Assembly: GCA_035934995.1 (NCBI GenBank)
Contig: DASYXI010000031.1
Location: forward strand, 1 to 64,000
Direction of reading: 5' to 3'
Source: REEB95 sp035934995
GTDB lineage: Bacteria > Pseudomonadota > Alphaproteobacteria > ATCC43930 > CGMCC-115725
DNA length: 64,000 nt
The position numbers were made by a program, and so were the translations under genes. Under the pieces are notes generated by a model. That model searched no databases. It was not told the origin of the DNA and saw only the letters and a program-made list of their open reading frames with translations. Positions 25,197 through 32,832 of the stretch are shown one piece after another. Numbering within the stretch: the first letter of the stretch is position 1; every line of letters starts with the position of its first letter.

Positions 25197-25736
25197 TCAG
25201 CGTCGTCCGACGTCGATGGAAGAGGCTGCGGCGGATTGCGTCTCTTGACGAACGATTTCGATATAAACGGGCGCCGTGCCGTGCCTTTTCATGCCGAGCG
25301 CTGCCGCGCCTTTCGGCGTCAGGTCGACAACCCGTCCGTATATGTACGGTCCGCGGTCATTGATCCGCACGACAACGGAGCGGCCGTTCCACAGATTGGT
25401 GACCCGGATGTGCGTGTTGAACGGCAGGATCCGCGACGCCGCGGTCAAATCGTCGGCGCGGAAGGCTTCGCCGCTGGCGGTGCGAACGCCTGCGTACCAC
25501 GAGGCAAAGCCCATGCGGAGTCTGCCGCTGTCACGGCACAGCAACGGCCCCGCGAGGCGCTCGTACATGCGGCGCGCGACGACCTTCGGCGGTAACGGCG
25601 GTTGCGTCTGCTGTGTAACACCGGCCTCGGCCGGTGCCACGGTGGCGGCGCCGGCGGGCGGTGCCGCGAGACAGCTGACCGCAAGCGCAATGACCAAACA
25701 ACCGGCTATTCGGTGTACAGTCTTGGGACCCCCCAC
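25197..25736 (-). CDS. rlpA: septal ring lytic transglycosylase RlpA-like protein
   Basis: This is a secreted double-psi beta-barrel protein of about 179 aa. The N-terminal signal peptide HRIAGCLVIALAVSCLAA ends near PAGAAT. The RlpA core reads GFASWYAGVRTASGEAFRAD, then LPFNTHIRVTNLWNGRSVVV and INDRGPYIYGRVVDLTPKGA. The family cleaves denuded peptidoglycan strands at the septum. No C-terminal SPOR domain is visible, so it is a short RlpA. Start is uncertain: GTG 25736 gives a compact signal peptide, TTG 25760 is the longest reading. It follows the phospholipase-D-like gene on the same strand by 45 bases. Confidence 0.86.
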   Translation of the reverse strand: MGGPKTVHRIAGCLVIALAVSCLAAPPAGAATVAPAEAGVTQQTQPPLPPKVVARRMYERLAGPLLCRDSGRLRMGFASWYAGVRTASGEAFRADDLTAASRILPFNTHIRVTNLWNGRSVVVRINDRGPYIYGRVVDLTPKGAAALGMKRHGTAPVYIEIVRQETQSAAASSIDVGRR

Positions 25737-25781
25737 TGTGATCCGAGAGATTGGGCTCAAACAGGCGACGTCGCACCGGGT

Positions 25782-27170
25782 TTATAGCATGGACTGCCAA
25801 AGCCGGGCGAGCAGTTCGCGGATACGTTCTGAAAACGGTCGATCCGACCAAGTCGTTGCATCGATTGCGCGCGACTTGGTTTCGTCGGCCTGAAACTCGG
25901 CCTCGAGTTGGCCGGCCGTCGCGCGGCCGAGGACGATGACATCGACCTCGTCGTTGAAGAGCACGCTGCGGTGATCGAAATTCGACGAGCCGATCACCGA
26001 CCATACGCCGTCGATCACCGCCGTCTTCGAATGCAGGACTTCGTTCTGTATTTCATAGATTTTAACGCCGGCTTCCATCAGATCGTCGTAATGCGAGCGC
26101 CCGACATCGAAGGCGGACGGCGAATCGCTTTGGCTCGGCAACATCAGTCGCACATCGACGCCGCGCCGGGCCGCATCTTCGAGGTCGTCGACCTCGTCGT
26201 CGGTCGGAACGAAATAGGCGGTGGTCAGCCAGATTCGCTGTTCGGCATTGGTGATCGCCGAAAGAATTGTCGCGTAATACGCGGGCACCGGTTGGCTGGG
26301 GGTGCTGCCGAGCACGTGTAGAACTTCGTCGCCTTCGCGCCGGAGCGGCGGGAAGAAACTCGATTGGTCAAGCGGCGGGCCGCCCTGATCTGTCCAGTGC
26401 TGGACGAAAAGTTTCTGCAATGCGGCGACAGCCGGGCCCTGAATCTCAAGGTCGGTATCGTGCCAGAAAAGGGTGGTATTGCCGCCAGAACCGACGAATT
26501 CGGTGTGGGGATGCGCCTGATATCCTGTGTACAGGTTCACGCCGCCGATAAAGGCCGTTGTGCCATCGACGACCAAGAGCTTGCGATGGTCGCGGTCGTT
26601 CGGAAGATAGGCGCCACGGGCCTTGAGCGGATCGATCGGATTGTATTCGAGGACCAGGCAGCCGGCGCCGCGCAGCGCATTGAGGAATGCCGGCGGCGTG
26701 TCCATCGAACCGAAGCTGTCATAGAGGACGTTGACGGCAACGCCTTGCGCCCGTTTCGCGACGAGGAGGGCGCCGAGATGCTCGCCGCCGCTTTCGACAT
26801 CCTCGAACGTATAGAATTCCAGATTGATGCTGGCCTGCGCGCCGCGGATGGCATCGAACATCGCCGCAAAGGTCTGCCCACCGTCATGCAGGATCGTGGT
26901 GCGATTGCCGGCGATCAGCGGCACGCCGGTTACTGCCTGCTCGATCGCGAGATGACGGTCGAGAATGTCGCTGTTGGGCGACTGGCGTTTCAGCGCATCG
27001 AGGATTTCGCGGCTGCGCGTCGCACTAAGCGGTCCGTGCGCGCCAATGAGGGGCTGCGATCCCGGTGATGTGGCCGCAACGTCGTTGACGTTGGGCACCG
27101 CGCAGGCATCGAGCACGAACGTGAGCGCGGCGAGCAGCACGACCAAGCATGGAAGCCGTCGTGCGCGCAC
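25782..27170 (-). CDS. phospholipase D-like lipoprotein (cardiolipin synthase-like)
   Basis: This 462-aa protein has two HKD motifs: HRKLLVVDGTTAFIGGVNLY in the first half and LHSKTAVIDGVWSVIGSSNF in the second. Both give the H-x-K-x4-D catalytic pattern of phospholipase D/cardiolipin synthases. The N-terminus MRARRLPCLVVLLAALTFVL followed by DAC is a lipoprotein signal with Cys as the lipidation site, so the enzyme is probably anchored outside the cytoplasmic membrane. Cardiolipin synthesis or another phosphodiester transfer or hydrolysis on phospholipids is expected. It is 18 bases downstream of sodB and may share its transcript. Start is GTG 27170. Confidence 0.85.
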   Translation of the reverse strand: MRARRLPCLVVLLAALTFVLDACAVPNVNDVAATSPGSQPLIGAHGPLSATRSREILDALKRQSPNSDILDRHLAIEQAVTGVPLIAGNRTTILHDGGQTFAAMFDAIRGAQASINLEFYTFEDVESGGEHLGALLVAKRAQGVAVNVLYDSFGSMDTPPAFLNALRGAGCLVLEYNPIDPLKARGAYLPNDRDHRKLLVVDGTTAFIGGVNLYTGYQAHPHTEFVGSGGNTTLFWHDTDLEIQGPAVAALQKLFVQHWTDQGGPPLDQSSFFPPLRREGDEVLHVLGSTPSQPVPAYYATILSAITNAEQRIWLTTAYFVPTDDEVDDLEDAARRGVDVRLMLPSQSDSPSAFDVGRSHYDDLMEAGVKIYEIQNEVLHSKTAVIDGVWSVIGSSNFDHRSVLFNDEVDVIVLGRATAGQLEAEFQADETKSRAIDATTWSDRPFSERIRELLARLWQSML

Positions 27171-27188
27171 GCCGCGCCACGCTGTCGG

Positions 27189-27812
27189 TTACTCGGCGGC
27201 CGTGCGCTGAGCGCGCGCCCGCGCCAAGTTCTCCGCGGCGAAGTCCCAATTCACCAGATGGTCGATGAAGGCATCGATGAAATCCGGCCGCCGGTTCTGG
27301 TAGTCGAGATAATAGGCATGCTCCCAGACGTCGTAAGTCAAAAGCGGTTTGCTGTCTTGCGCCAGCGGGTTGACCGCGTTCGCGGTCTTCGTGACCTTGA
27401 CCTTTCCGCCCTCGAAAACCAGCCAGGCCCAGCCGCTGCCGAATTGCGTCGCGCCTGCGGTCTTAAAGGCCTCGCGGAACTTGTCATAGGCGCCGAACGA
27501 TTCATCGATCGCGCGCGCAAGGTCGCCGGTCGGACGGCCGCCGCCCTTGGGACGCATCGACTTCCAGAAGAAGTTGTGATTCCAGATCTGGGCGACGTTG
27601 TTGAACACGCCCGCCTTGGAATCATCCTTCGCCGTGGCCTGGATCACCTCTTCGAGAGATTTACCCGCCAGCGGCGTGTCCTGAACCATCTTGTTGGCGT
27701 TGTCGACATAGGCCTTGTGATGCTTGCCGTGATGAAACTCGAGCGTGCGCGCCGACATATGCGGCTCGAGCGCGTTCATCGGATAGGGCAAAGGAGGAAG
27801 TTCAAATGCCAT
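27189..27812 (-). CDS. sodB: superoxide dismutase, Fe type
   Basis: This 207-aa Fe/Mn-family superoxide dismutase has metal-ligand segments LEFHHGKHHKAYVDNANK, NVAQIWNHNFFW and DVWEHAYYLDY. A Gln in the FNNVAQIWNH segment (position of E. coli FeSOD Gln69), together with TQFGSGWAWL, points to the iron-dependent class. It has no signal peptide and so is cytoplasmic. It is transcribed divergently from a ferritin-like gene across a 196-base region and lies just upstream of the phospholipase-D-like gene on the same strand. Confidence 0.95.
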   Translation of the reverse strand: MAFELPPLPYPMNALEPHMSARTLEFHHGKHHKAYVDNANKMVQDTPLAGKSLEEVIQATAKDDSKAGVFNNVAQIWNHNFFWKSMRPKGGGRPTGDLARAIDESFGAYDKFREAFKTAGATQFGSGWAWLVFEGGKVKVTKTANAVNPLAQDSKPLLTYDVWEHAYYLDYQNRRPDFIDAFIDHLVNWDFAAENLARARAQRTAAE

Positions 27813-28008
27813 TTCAGCCTCGCACTTGTCAGAGTTTGGTCATACCGCGGTGCATACGGTTGTGCACACGGCGGGGCGGGGGCACGCATAGCTGCGGTGC
27901 AGGGCCCGCCACTTTTCATTTTCACCATAACACGCATATAGTCGGGTGACACCTGGGGAGTATGGAGTATCGGGGAGGGAACCCTTCAGACAGAGGGAGA
28001 GCTCACTG

Positions 28009-28845
28009 ATGGTTAGCCGTGCCGCCGGTGGCAAAATTGAGCTGCCGTGGTCTATGGACGCGATCCGCTACGGCGATGTCGTACGCGACGCCGTTGAAGA
28101 CGATACGTTGTTGTTTCAGATCGTCGCATCGGCCTCCTTCATCGAGATCACTTCGGACCTCTATACCGAGAATTTGGTCGAGTATTTCCGCGACGATCCG
28201 GAGCTGGTCGATTGGCTCGCCCATCATTGGGAGCCCGAAGAGCTGCAACACGGCGCGGCGCTCAAGCATTATGTCGAGGTCGCCTGGCCTGACTTCGATT
28301 GGCGCCGCGCTTACACGGGGTTTTTCGCCGAATACTCGCGTTGCTGCTTGCTTGAAAACCTGGCGCCGACGCGCGCGCTCGAAATGGTGGCGCGCTGCGT
28401 CGTCGAAACCGGTACCGCCAGCTTCTACCGCATGCTGGCGGAAGTTGCGCCCGAGCCGGTCTTGCGGCAGATCGTCGGCAACATCGCCGCCGACGAGGTA
28501 CGCCACTACAAGAATTTCTTCTATTTTTTCCGCCGCTATCGCGCAACCGAGCATCCCGGCCGCGCCGCCGTGCTGAAGACGCTGTGGGATCGCGCGCAGG
28601 AAGTCGATGCCGAGGACGCTTATATCGCCTTCAAGCACGTCTTTTGCGTCAGCAATCCCGGTGCCGAATTCGAGTCGGCCGAATACGAGGTCTTCCGCAA
28701 CGGAATCCGCCGGCTTGGCCGCGAACATTTTCCCTATGGCATGGCGATGAAGATGTTCCTGAAGCCGCTTGATTTGGCGCCCGTGATCGGACGGGTCGTG
28801 CTGCCGTCGGCGACGGCCGCGTCGCGGTTTCTGATGCTCCGCTGA
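28009..28845 (+). CDS. ferritin-like di-iron protein, unknown substrate
   Basis: This 278-aa all-helical protein has a di-iron carboxylate pattern: EPEELQHGAALKHY (E-E-x-x-H), VVETGTASFYRMLAEV (Glu on a second helix) and IAADEVRHYKNFFYFF (D-E-x-x-H). This resembles the ferritin-like superfamily that includes acyl-ACP desaturases and AurF-type N-oxygenases. I chose ATG 28009 because GGGAG precedes it by 8-9 bases; longer readings lack a ribosome site. TATAGT at 27937-27942 could be its -10 element. It is divergent from sodB, suggesting an oxidative-stress or iron connection. The reaction is unknown. Confidence 0.72.
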   Translation: MVSRAAGGKIELPWSMDAIRYGDVVRDAVEDDTLLFQIVASASFIEITSDLYTENLVEYFRDDPELVDWLAHHWEPEELQHGAALKHYVEVAWPDFDWRRAYTGFFAEYSRCCLLENLAPTRALEMVARCVVETGTASFYRMLAEVAPEPVLRQIVGNIAADEVRHYKNFFYFFRRYRATEHPGRAAVLKTLWDRAQEVDAEDAYIAFKHVFCVSNPGAEFESAEYEVFRNGIRRLGREHFPYGMAMKMFLKPLDLAPVIGRVVLPSATAASRFLMLR

Positions 28846-28929
28846 GGGTTGTCCGGACGGCCCCGCCGACTGTAGAATCCGCCGAAACGGGCCGAAAAAA
28901 GGCCGGAACTGCCGGGACGGAGGAACGCG

Positions 28930-29442
28930 ATGCCTACCGAGGTTGCTGCGCCCATTAAGACCGAGCCAGCGCTCAAACTCAAATTCCTGTCGCACGGCAC
29001 GCTCGAGTCGACCGATCTCGATTTCTCGCGTCGCTTCTACGAAGAATTCCTCGGCCTCGACGTCGTCCGCACCAGCCCGATCTCGCTCATGATCCGTCTC
29101 GGTGGGGAGAACACCATCGCCGTCGTCAAATGCAAGACCAAGCAACCGATGAATCTGCTGGCGCACAACGGCCTCGATGTCGAGACCCAGGAAGAGGTCG
29201 ACGCCGCCTATAAGACCGTGGTCGAGCAGGCCGACCGATGGAAGCTCAAAAAAATCTCTAAGCCGCTGCTTCAGCACGGCACCTACAGTTTCTATTTCTG
29301 GGACTGCGATGACAATTGCTGGGAGATTTTGACCAATCCGAAGGGCGGCTATTCGTGGCTCTTCGGTCTCGGCGATCTCGAAGGCAAGGGTCACCAGGAC
29401 AAAAGCTTCGCACGGCCGGGCGTCAAGACGCCGTCGACGTAA
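28930..29442 (+). CDS. VOC-superfamily (glyoxalase/extradiol dioxygenase fold) protein
   Basis: This 170-aa single-domain vicinal oxygen chelate protein contains LKFLSHGTLESTDLDFSRRF with a likely first metal His, then FYEEFLGLDVV and YSFYFWDCDDNCWEIL. ATG 28930 has GGAGG six bases upstream. Members act as glyoxalases, dioxygenases, epimerases or resistance proteins; which applies here is not visible. It follows the ferritin-like gene by 84 bases on the same strand and is convergent, at 6 bases, with the class II aldolase-like gene. Confidence 0.75.
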   Translation: MPTEVAAPIKTEPALKLKFLSHGTLESTDLDFSRRFYEEFLGLDVVRTSPISLMIRLGGENTIAVVKCKTKQPMNLLAHNGLDVETQEEVDAAYKTVVEQADRWKLKKISKPLLQHGTYSFYFWDCDDNCWEILTNPKGGYSWLFGLGDLEGKGHQDKSFARPGVKTPST

Positions 29443-29448
29443 CCTGGC

Positions 29449-30186
29449 CTATCCGCGGCGCTTGAACGCGACGCCGGCGCGGTTGCACCAGCCTTCCCAC
29501 GCGCGATCGAATCCTTCCGACGGTTTGCCCTTCGCTTGACGCACCGTGATCTTGTCGATTTCGCCCGGCGACAGGAAGTTGATGGGCTTACCGAAGCGCA
29601 GCGCATCGCGTTGCAGGTGCGCGTTGACTTCGAGATAGATCGCGATATAGACGGCTTCGCGCAACGAGCGGCCAGCGACGACCGAGCCATGACCACGCAT
29701 CAACCCGCAGGTGCCGGCGCCGACAACGCGCGCCAGATCGCGACCCTGCGCCATGTCGGAAACCAGCATGTCCGTGTCGCCGAAGCGCTCGCGCGGCTCC
29801 CAGATCGGTACCCGTGCGCCGATGGTCGCTGCCATATGCAGCACCGGCCGCAAGGCCTCGCCGACGATGCCAAAAGGGATCACCGACGGGCTGTGACTGT
29901 GCACGACGGCGTTGATCTCCGGCCGCGCCTCGTAAAGCGCGCCGTGGATGAAGCGTTCGTTGTAGGGCCGCCGGCCACGCGCGTCGGTCGCTTCGCCATC
30001 GAGCGTGAATTCCATGATGTCGGCGACTTCGATGCATTCGGGCGGTCGCGCGCGCGACAGCAGATAGCGTTGCGGATCGGCGGGATGTCGCGCGCTGACG
30101 TGGCCAAAGCCGTCGACCACGCCCTGCGCCGCAAGGATGCGGTTGGCGGCGACCAGATCCTCGATCACGTCGTCCAAGGCGGTCAC
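29449..30186 (-). CDS. class II aldolase/adducin-family protein
   Basis: This 245-aa protein has the class II aldolase/adducin fold, using a Zn2+ bound by three His. Visible segments are FGHVSARHP, YNERFIHGALYEARPEINAV followed by VHSHSP, and LMRGHGSVVAGRSLREAVY. I placed the start at GTG 30186 because GGGAG precedes it closely and the product then begins TALDDVIEDLVAANRIL as in relatives; the in-frame ATG codons near 30216 lack a ribosome site. Known functions include sugar-phosphate aldolases and decarboxylases of hydroxyaromatic acids such as 3,4-dihydroxyphthalate. Its neighbours favour the latter, by inference. Confidence 0.8.
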   Translation of the reverse strand: MTALDDVIEDLVAANRILAAQGVVDGFGHVSARHPADPQRYLLSRARPPECIEVADIMEFTLDGEATDARGRRPYNERFIHGALYEARPEINAVVHSHSPSVIPFGIVGEALRPVLHMAATIGARVPIWEPRERFGDTDMLVSDMAQGRDLARVVGAGTCGLMRGHGSVVAGRSLREAVYIAIYLEVNAHLQRDALRFGKPINFLSPGEIDKITVRQAKGKPSEGFDRAWEGWCNRAGVAFKRRG

Positions 30187-30325
30187 GATCGCTCCCGTCG
30201 ATGGGCGACCCATCATGGGCAAAGTGGGCGCGAAGTCAATTTGCGCCGGGCCGGCGGCGAATGACTATGGACAAGCTTGCGCCGCCGCCGGAATAGTAGC
30301 GCGCAAGGGGAGGCGCCTGCTCGCG

Positions 30326-31345
30326 ATGACGAAGCTCGACATATTCCCGCACATTTTTCCCAAGCGCTATTTCGACAAGATGGTCGAGATCGTTCCCAAC
30401 AAGGACGCGATCCGACGCTGGACGAACATCCCGGTGCTGTACGACCTGGAAAAGCGCCTCGCGATGATGGATGAGTTCGAGCAGTATCAGCAGGTTCTGA
30501 CGCTGTCGATGCCGGCGATCGAATACGTCGCGCCGCCCGACCAATCGCCGGCGCTGGCGCGGCTTGCGAACGACGGCATGCACGAAATTTGCGCTCGGCA
30601 TCCCGACCGGTTTCCCGCCTGGGTGGCCTCGGTGCCGATGAACAACGTCAAGGCGACGCTCGACGAGATCGGCCGCGCGGTCGAGAAGCTGGGCGCCAAG
30701 GGCATCCAGCTTTTCACCAACGTCAACGGCCGGCCGCTGGACGATCCGGAGTTCGCGCCGGTCTTCGAAAAGATGCATTCCTACGATCTGCCGATCTGGA
30801 TGCATCCGACACGCGGCCAGAAGTTCGCCGATTACCCGGCGGAAAAAAGCTCACGTTTCGACATCTGGTGGGTTTTCGGCTGGCCGTACGAGACATCGGC
30901 CGCGATGGCGCGCATGGTGTTCTCGGGCTTCTTCGAGCGCTGGCCGAAATTGAAGATCATCACCCATCACATGGGGGCGATGGTGCCGTTTCTCGAGGCA
31001 CGCGTCGGCCTTGGCCTTGATCAACTGGGCTCGCGCGAGGGCGCAGAAGAGGGCTATCGCAAGATCGTCGCTGACATGAAGGCCAAGGGTAAACGGCCGG
31101 TCGATTATTTCCGGCAGTTCTACGCCGACACGTCGATCAACGGTTCGCGCGCCGGCATGGAATGCGGCTTGAGCTTCTTCGGCATCGACCATTGCCTGTT
31201 CGGCACCGACTGTCCGTTCGATCTCGAAGGCGGTCCGCTCTTTATTCGCGAGATCATCAAAGCGGTCGATACGATGAAACTCTCGGCCATCGATCGCGAG
31301 AAGATGTATTCGGGCAACGCACGGCGCCTGTTGCGGCTCGCTTGA
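30326..31345 (+). CDS. amidohydrolase-family protein (ACMSD/gamma-resorcylate decarboxylase-like)
   Basis: This 339-aa TIM-barrel amidohydrolase-2 family protein contains YDLPIWMHPTRGQ, KIITHHMGAMVPFLEARV and FFGIDHCLFGTDCPFDLEGG, giving His and Asp metal ligands. The usual N-terminal His-x-His is altered: the start reads KLDIFPHIFP, with Phe at the place of the first His. Relatives decarboxylate or hydrolyse aromatic and ring-opened acids. ATG 30326 has AAGGGGAGG about twelve bases upstream; the longer reading overlaps the divergent aldolase gene. It is followed two bases later by a second class II aldolase-like gene. Confidence 0.8.
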   Translation: MTKLDIFPHIFPKRYFDKMVEIVPNKDAIRRWTNIPVLYDLEKRLAMMDEFEQYQQVLTLSMPAIEYVAPPDQSPALARLANDGMHEICARHPDRFPAWVASVPMNNVKATLDEIGRAVEKLGAKGIQLFTNVNGRPLDDPEFAPVFEKMHSYDLPIWMHPTRGQKFADYPAEKSSRFDIWWVFGWPYETSAAMARMVFSGFFERWPKLKIITHHMGAMVPFLEARVGLGLDQLGSREGAEEGYRKIVADMKAKGKRPVDYFRQFYADTSINGSRAGMECGLSFFGIDHCLFGTDCPFDLEGGPLFIREIIKAVDTMKLSAIDREKMYSGNARRLLRLA

Positions 31346-31347
31346 CC

Positions 31348-32109
31348 GTGTCGCCCGCCAGCCAAAAGACGAAATCCACGCGGCCGCCGCCGGCCGGCCG
31401 CGATCTCATCGACACGCTGGTGGTCGCCAACCGCGTGCTGTTCGATCACGACGTGGTCGACGCTTTCGGCCATGTCAGCGTGCGGCACGATCGCGATCCG
31501 ACGAAGTTTTTGATGGCGCGGCATCTGGCGCCCGGTTTGGTGACGGCCCGGGACATCGTCACGTTCGATCTCGACGCCAATGCAGTCGCCAATCCGGCCA
31601 AGCGCTATTACAGCGAGCGCTTCATCCACAGCGAGATATACAAGCACCGGCCCGACGTCGTCGCGGTGGTGCACTGCCATGCGCCGCCGTTGATTCCGTT
31701 CGGCGCCACGCGCACGCCGTTGCAGCCGGTCTATCACATGAGCGGCTTTCTCGGCGCCGGCACGCCGGTCTTCGACGTCCGTGAGGCCGCCGGCATGACC
31801 GACATGCTCATCCGCACGCCGGCGCTCGGCGCCGCGCTGGCAGAAACGCTGGCCGACAAGCCGCTGGTGTTGATGCGCGGCCATGGCGCGACCATCGTCG
31901 GCGGCGGGATTCCGCAAGCCGTCTATCGTGCGATCTATGCCCGGCTCAACGCGACGCTGCAGATGGACGCGCTCCGGCTCGGCACGCCGATCTATCTCGC
32001 GCGCGAAGAGGCCGCGAAGGCAGCCGCGTCGATCGATGGCTCGCTCGAGCGTGCTTGGAGCCTATGGGCGGACGTGGCGCGAGCCAAAATGAAAGGCCGC
32101 CGGGCGTAA
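31348..32109 (+). CDS. class II aldolase/adducin-family protein (second copy)
   Basis: This 253-aa paralogue of the gene at 29449-30186 contains FDHDVVDAFGHVSVRHDRDP, YYSERFIHSEIYKHRPDVVA followed by VVHCHAPPLIPFG, and LMRGHGATIVGGG, with the Zn-binding His set. Start is GTG 31348, two bases after the stop of the amidohydrolase; an upstream reading to 31162 lies inside that gene and is a shadow. Coupling to an amidohydrolase suggests successive steps, possibly decarboxylation of an aromatic acid. Substrate is unknown. Confidence 0.8.
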   Translation: MSPASQKTKSTRPPPAGRDLIDTLVVANRVLFDHDVVDAFGHVSVRHDRDPTKFLMARHLAPGLVTARDIVTFDLDANAVANPAKRYYSERFIHSEIYKHRPDVVAVVHCHAPPLIPFGATRTPLQPVYHMSGFLGAGTPVFDVREAAGMTDMLIRTPALGAALAETLADKPLVLMRGHGATIVGGGIPQAVYRAIYARLNATLQMDALRLGTPIYLAREEAAKAAASIDGSLERAWSLWADVARAKMKGRRA

Positions 32110-32130
32110 AGCGCACCCCGCAGCGGCGCG

Positions 32131-32433
32131 TCAGTCGCCTTCCTGCATGACCTGGCCGGCGGGCGACAGCACGATAAAGACTTCGCTGCCGTCCTTCATC
32201 GCCGTGCCGTGCCAATAATTGTCACAGCCTTTGCGCAGGCCTTTCACCTGGGTATAGCCGGCGGCTTCCATTTTCTTTTTAGCTTGCGGCAGCGTCGAGC
32301 TATCGAGTTTGTCCTCGGGCGCGCAATTGTTGTGCATCTGGGTTTGCGCGGCGGCCGGCAGAATGGCCGGCGCGGCGGCGATCAGCGCGGCACCCGCGGC
32401 CAGAACGATAAAGCGGTGCTTGAAGATCATCAT
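32131..32433 (-). CDS. small secreted PepSY-like protein
   Basis: This 100-aa protein has a clear signal peptide (FKHRFIVLAAGAALIAAAPA, cleavage after PAAAQ). The mature domain has KKKMEAAGYTQVKGLRKGCD followed by NYWHGTAMKDGSEVFIVLSP. That is the alpha-beta pattern of PepSY-type periplasmic domains, thought to bind or inhibit peptidases. The start at 32433 (ATGATG) has AAAGG five bases ahead. It is isolated, between the convergent aldolase-like gene and a divergent candidate RNA gene. Confidence 0.68.
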   Translation of the reverse strand: MMIFKHRFIVLAAGAALIAAAPAILPAAAQTQMHNNCAPEDKLDSSTLPQAKKKMEAAGYTQVKGLRKGCDNYWHGTAMKDGSEVFIVLSPAGQVMQEGD

Positions 32434-32478
32434 ATGGGCCTTTCGCAATATGAGGGAAAGCCGGATTAGGGCGACGAA

Positions 32479-32507
32479 TTGCGGCAGCATTCGGGAAGGG
32501 GTTTTAG
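32479..32507 (+). promoter_or_regulatory. candidate promoter for a structured RNA
   Basis: TTGCGG (32479-32484), a 17-base spacer and TTTTAG (32502-32507) resemble a sigma-70 promoter. It would start transcription near 32513, exactly where the run of hairpins begins. Confidence 0.4.
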
Positions 32508-32512
32508 CGGTC

Positions 32513-32647
32513 CGGCGTGGCGGAATCGCGCCGGACGCCGGACTCCATGATGCGCGAACCCCGCCAGGGAGCCTGCGGCCGCAGGGACGATAGTGGGGTT
32601 CAATGGGTGGCTCGAAGCTCACCGCCCGACCACAAGGTCGGGCTTTC
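32513..32647 (+). ncRNA. candidate structured non-coding RNA, unidentified
   Basis: About 135 bases fold into successive hairpins. A 5' stem pairs TCCGGCGT (from 32511) with ACGCCGGA (32535-32542). A long imperfect stem pairs GAACCCC (32556-32562) with GGGGTTC (32595-32601) around an inner CCTGC/GCAGG hairpin (32572-32585) with a large asymmetric internal loop. A perfect GC-rich stem with an ACAA loop and short T tail (32624-32647) closes it like a terminator. No protein reading frame fits. The long hairpin with an internal bubble recalls 6S RNA, but I cannot confirm that identity. Confidence 0.4.
32624..32647 (+). terminator. intrinsic terminator-like hairpin
   Basis: Perfect 8-base stem GCCCGACC/GGTCGGGC with loop ACAA, followed by TTTC. 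It ends the candidate RNA on the plus strand. The T tail is short, so efficiency is uncertain. Confidence 0.5.
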
Positions 32648-32832
32648 ATCTGGGCGCTGATCGAACTGATCAGGTGGAGTCATGCGGTTTGGGCACCCTC
32701 CATCATGGTTGCGCCAACTCAAACGCTAATCCTCCTGGCGCCACCGTCAATGGCTGAAATATGAAATCACCGGCAATTTTCTGTCGGCGTGCCGTGCCGC
32801 GGAAACCCAGTGCGACCAAGGCGCAGGGGCGT

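Larger units (their letters stand above)
32434..32832. other. 399-base gap between the PepSY-like and mscS genes
   Basis: The gap holds the promoter and leader of the PepSY-like gene (minus) near 32434-32470 and a cluster of hairpins on the plus strand from about 32511 to 32647, annotated separately as a candidate RNA. From 32648 to 32832 I see no convincing open reading frame, repeat or site, apart from presumed mscS downstream sequence. Confidence 0.6.
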
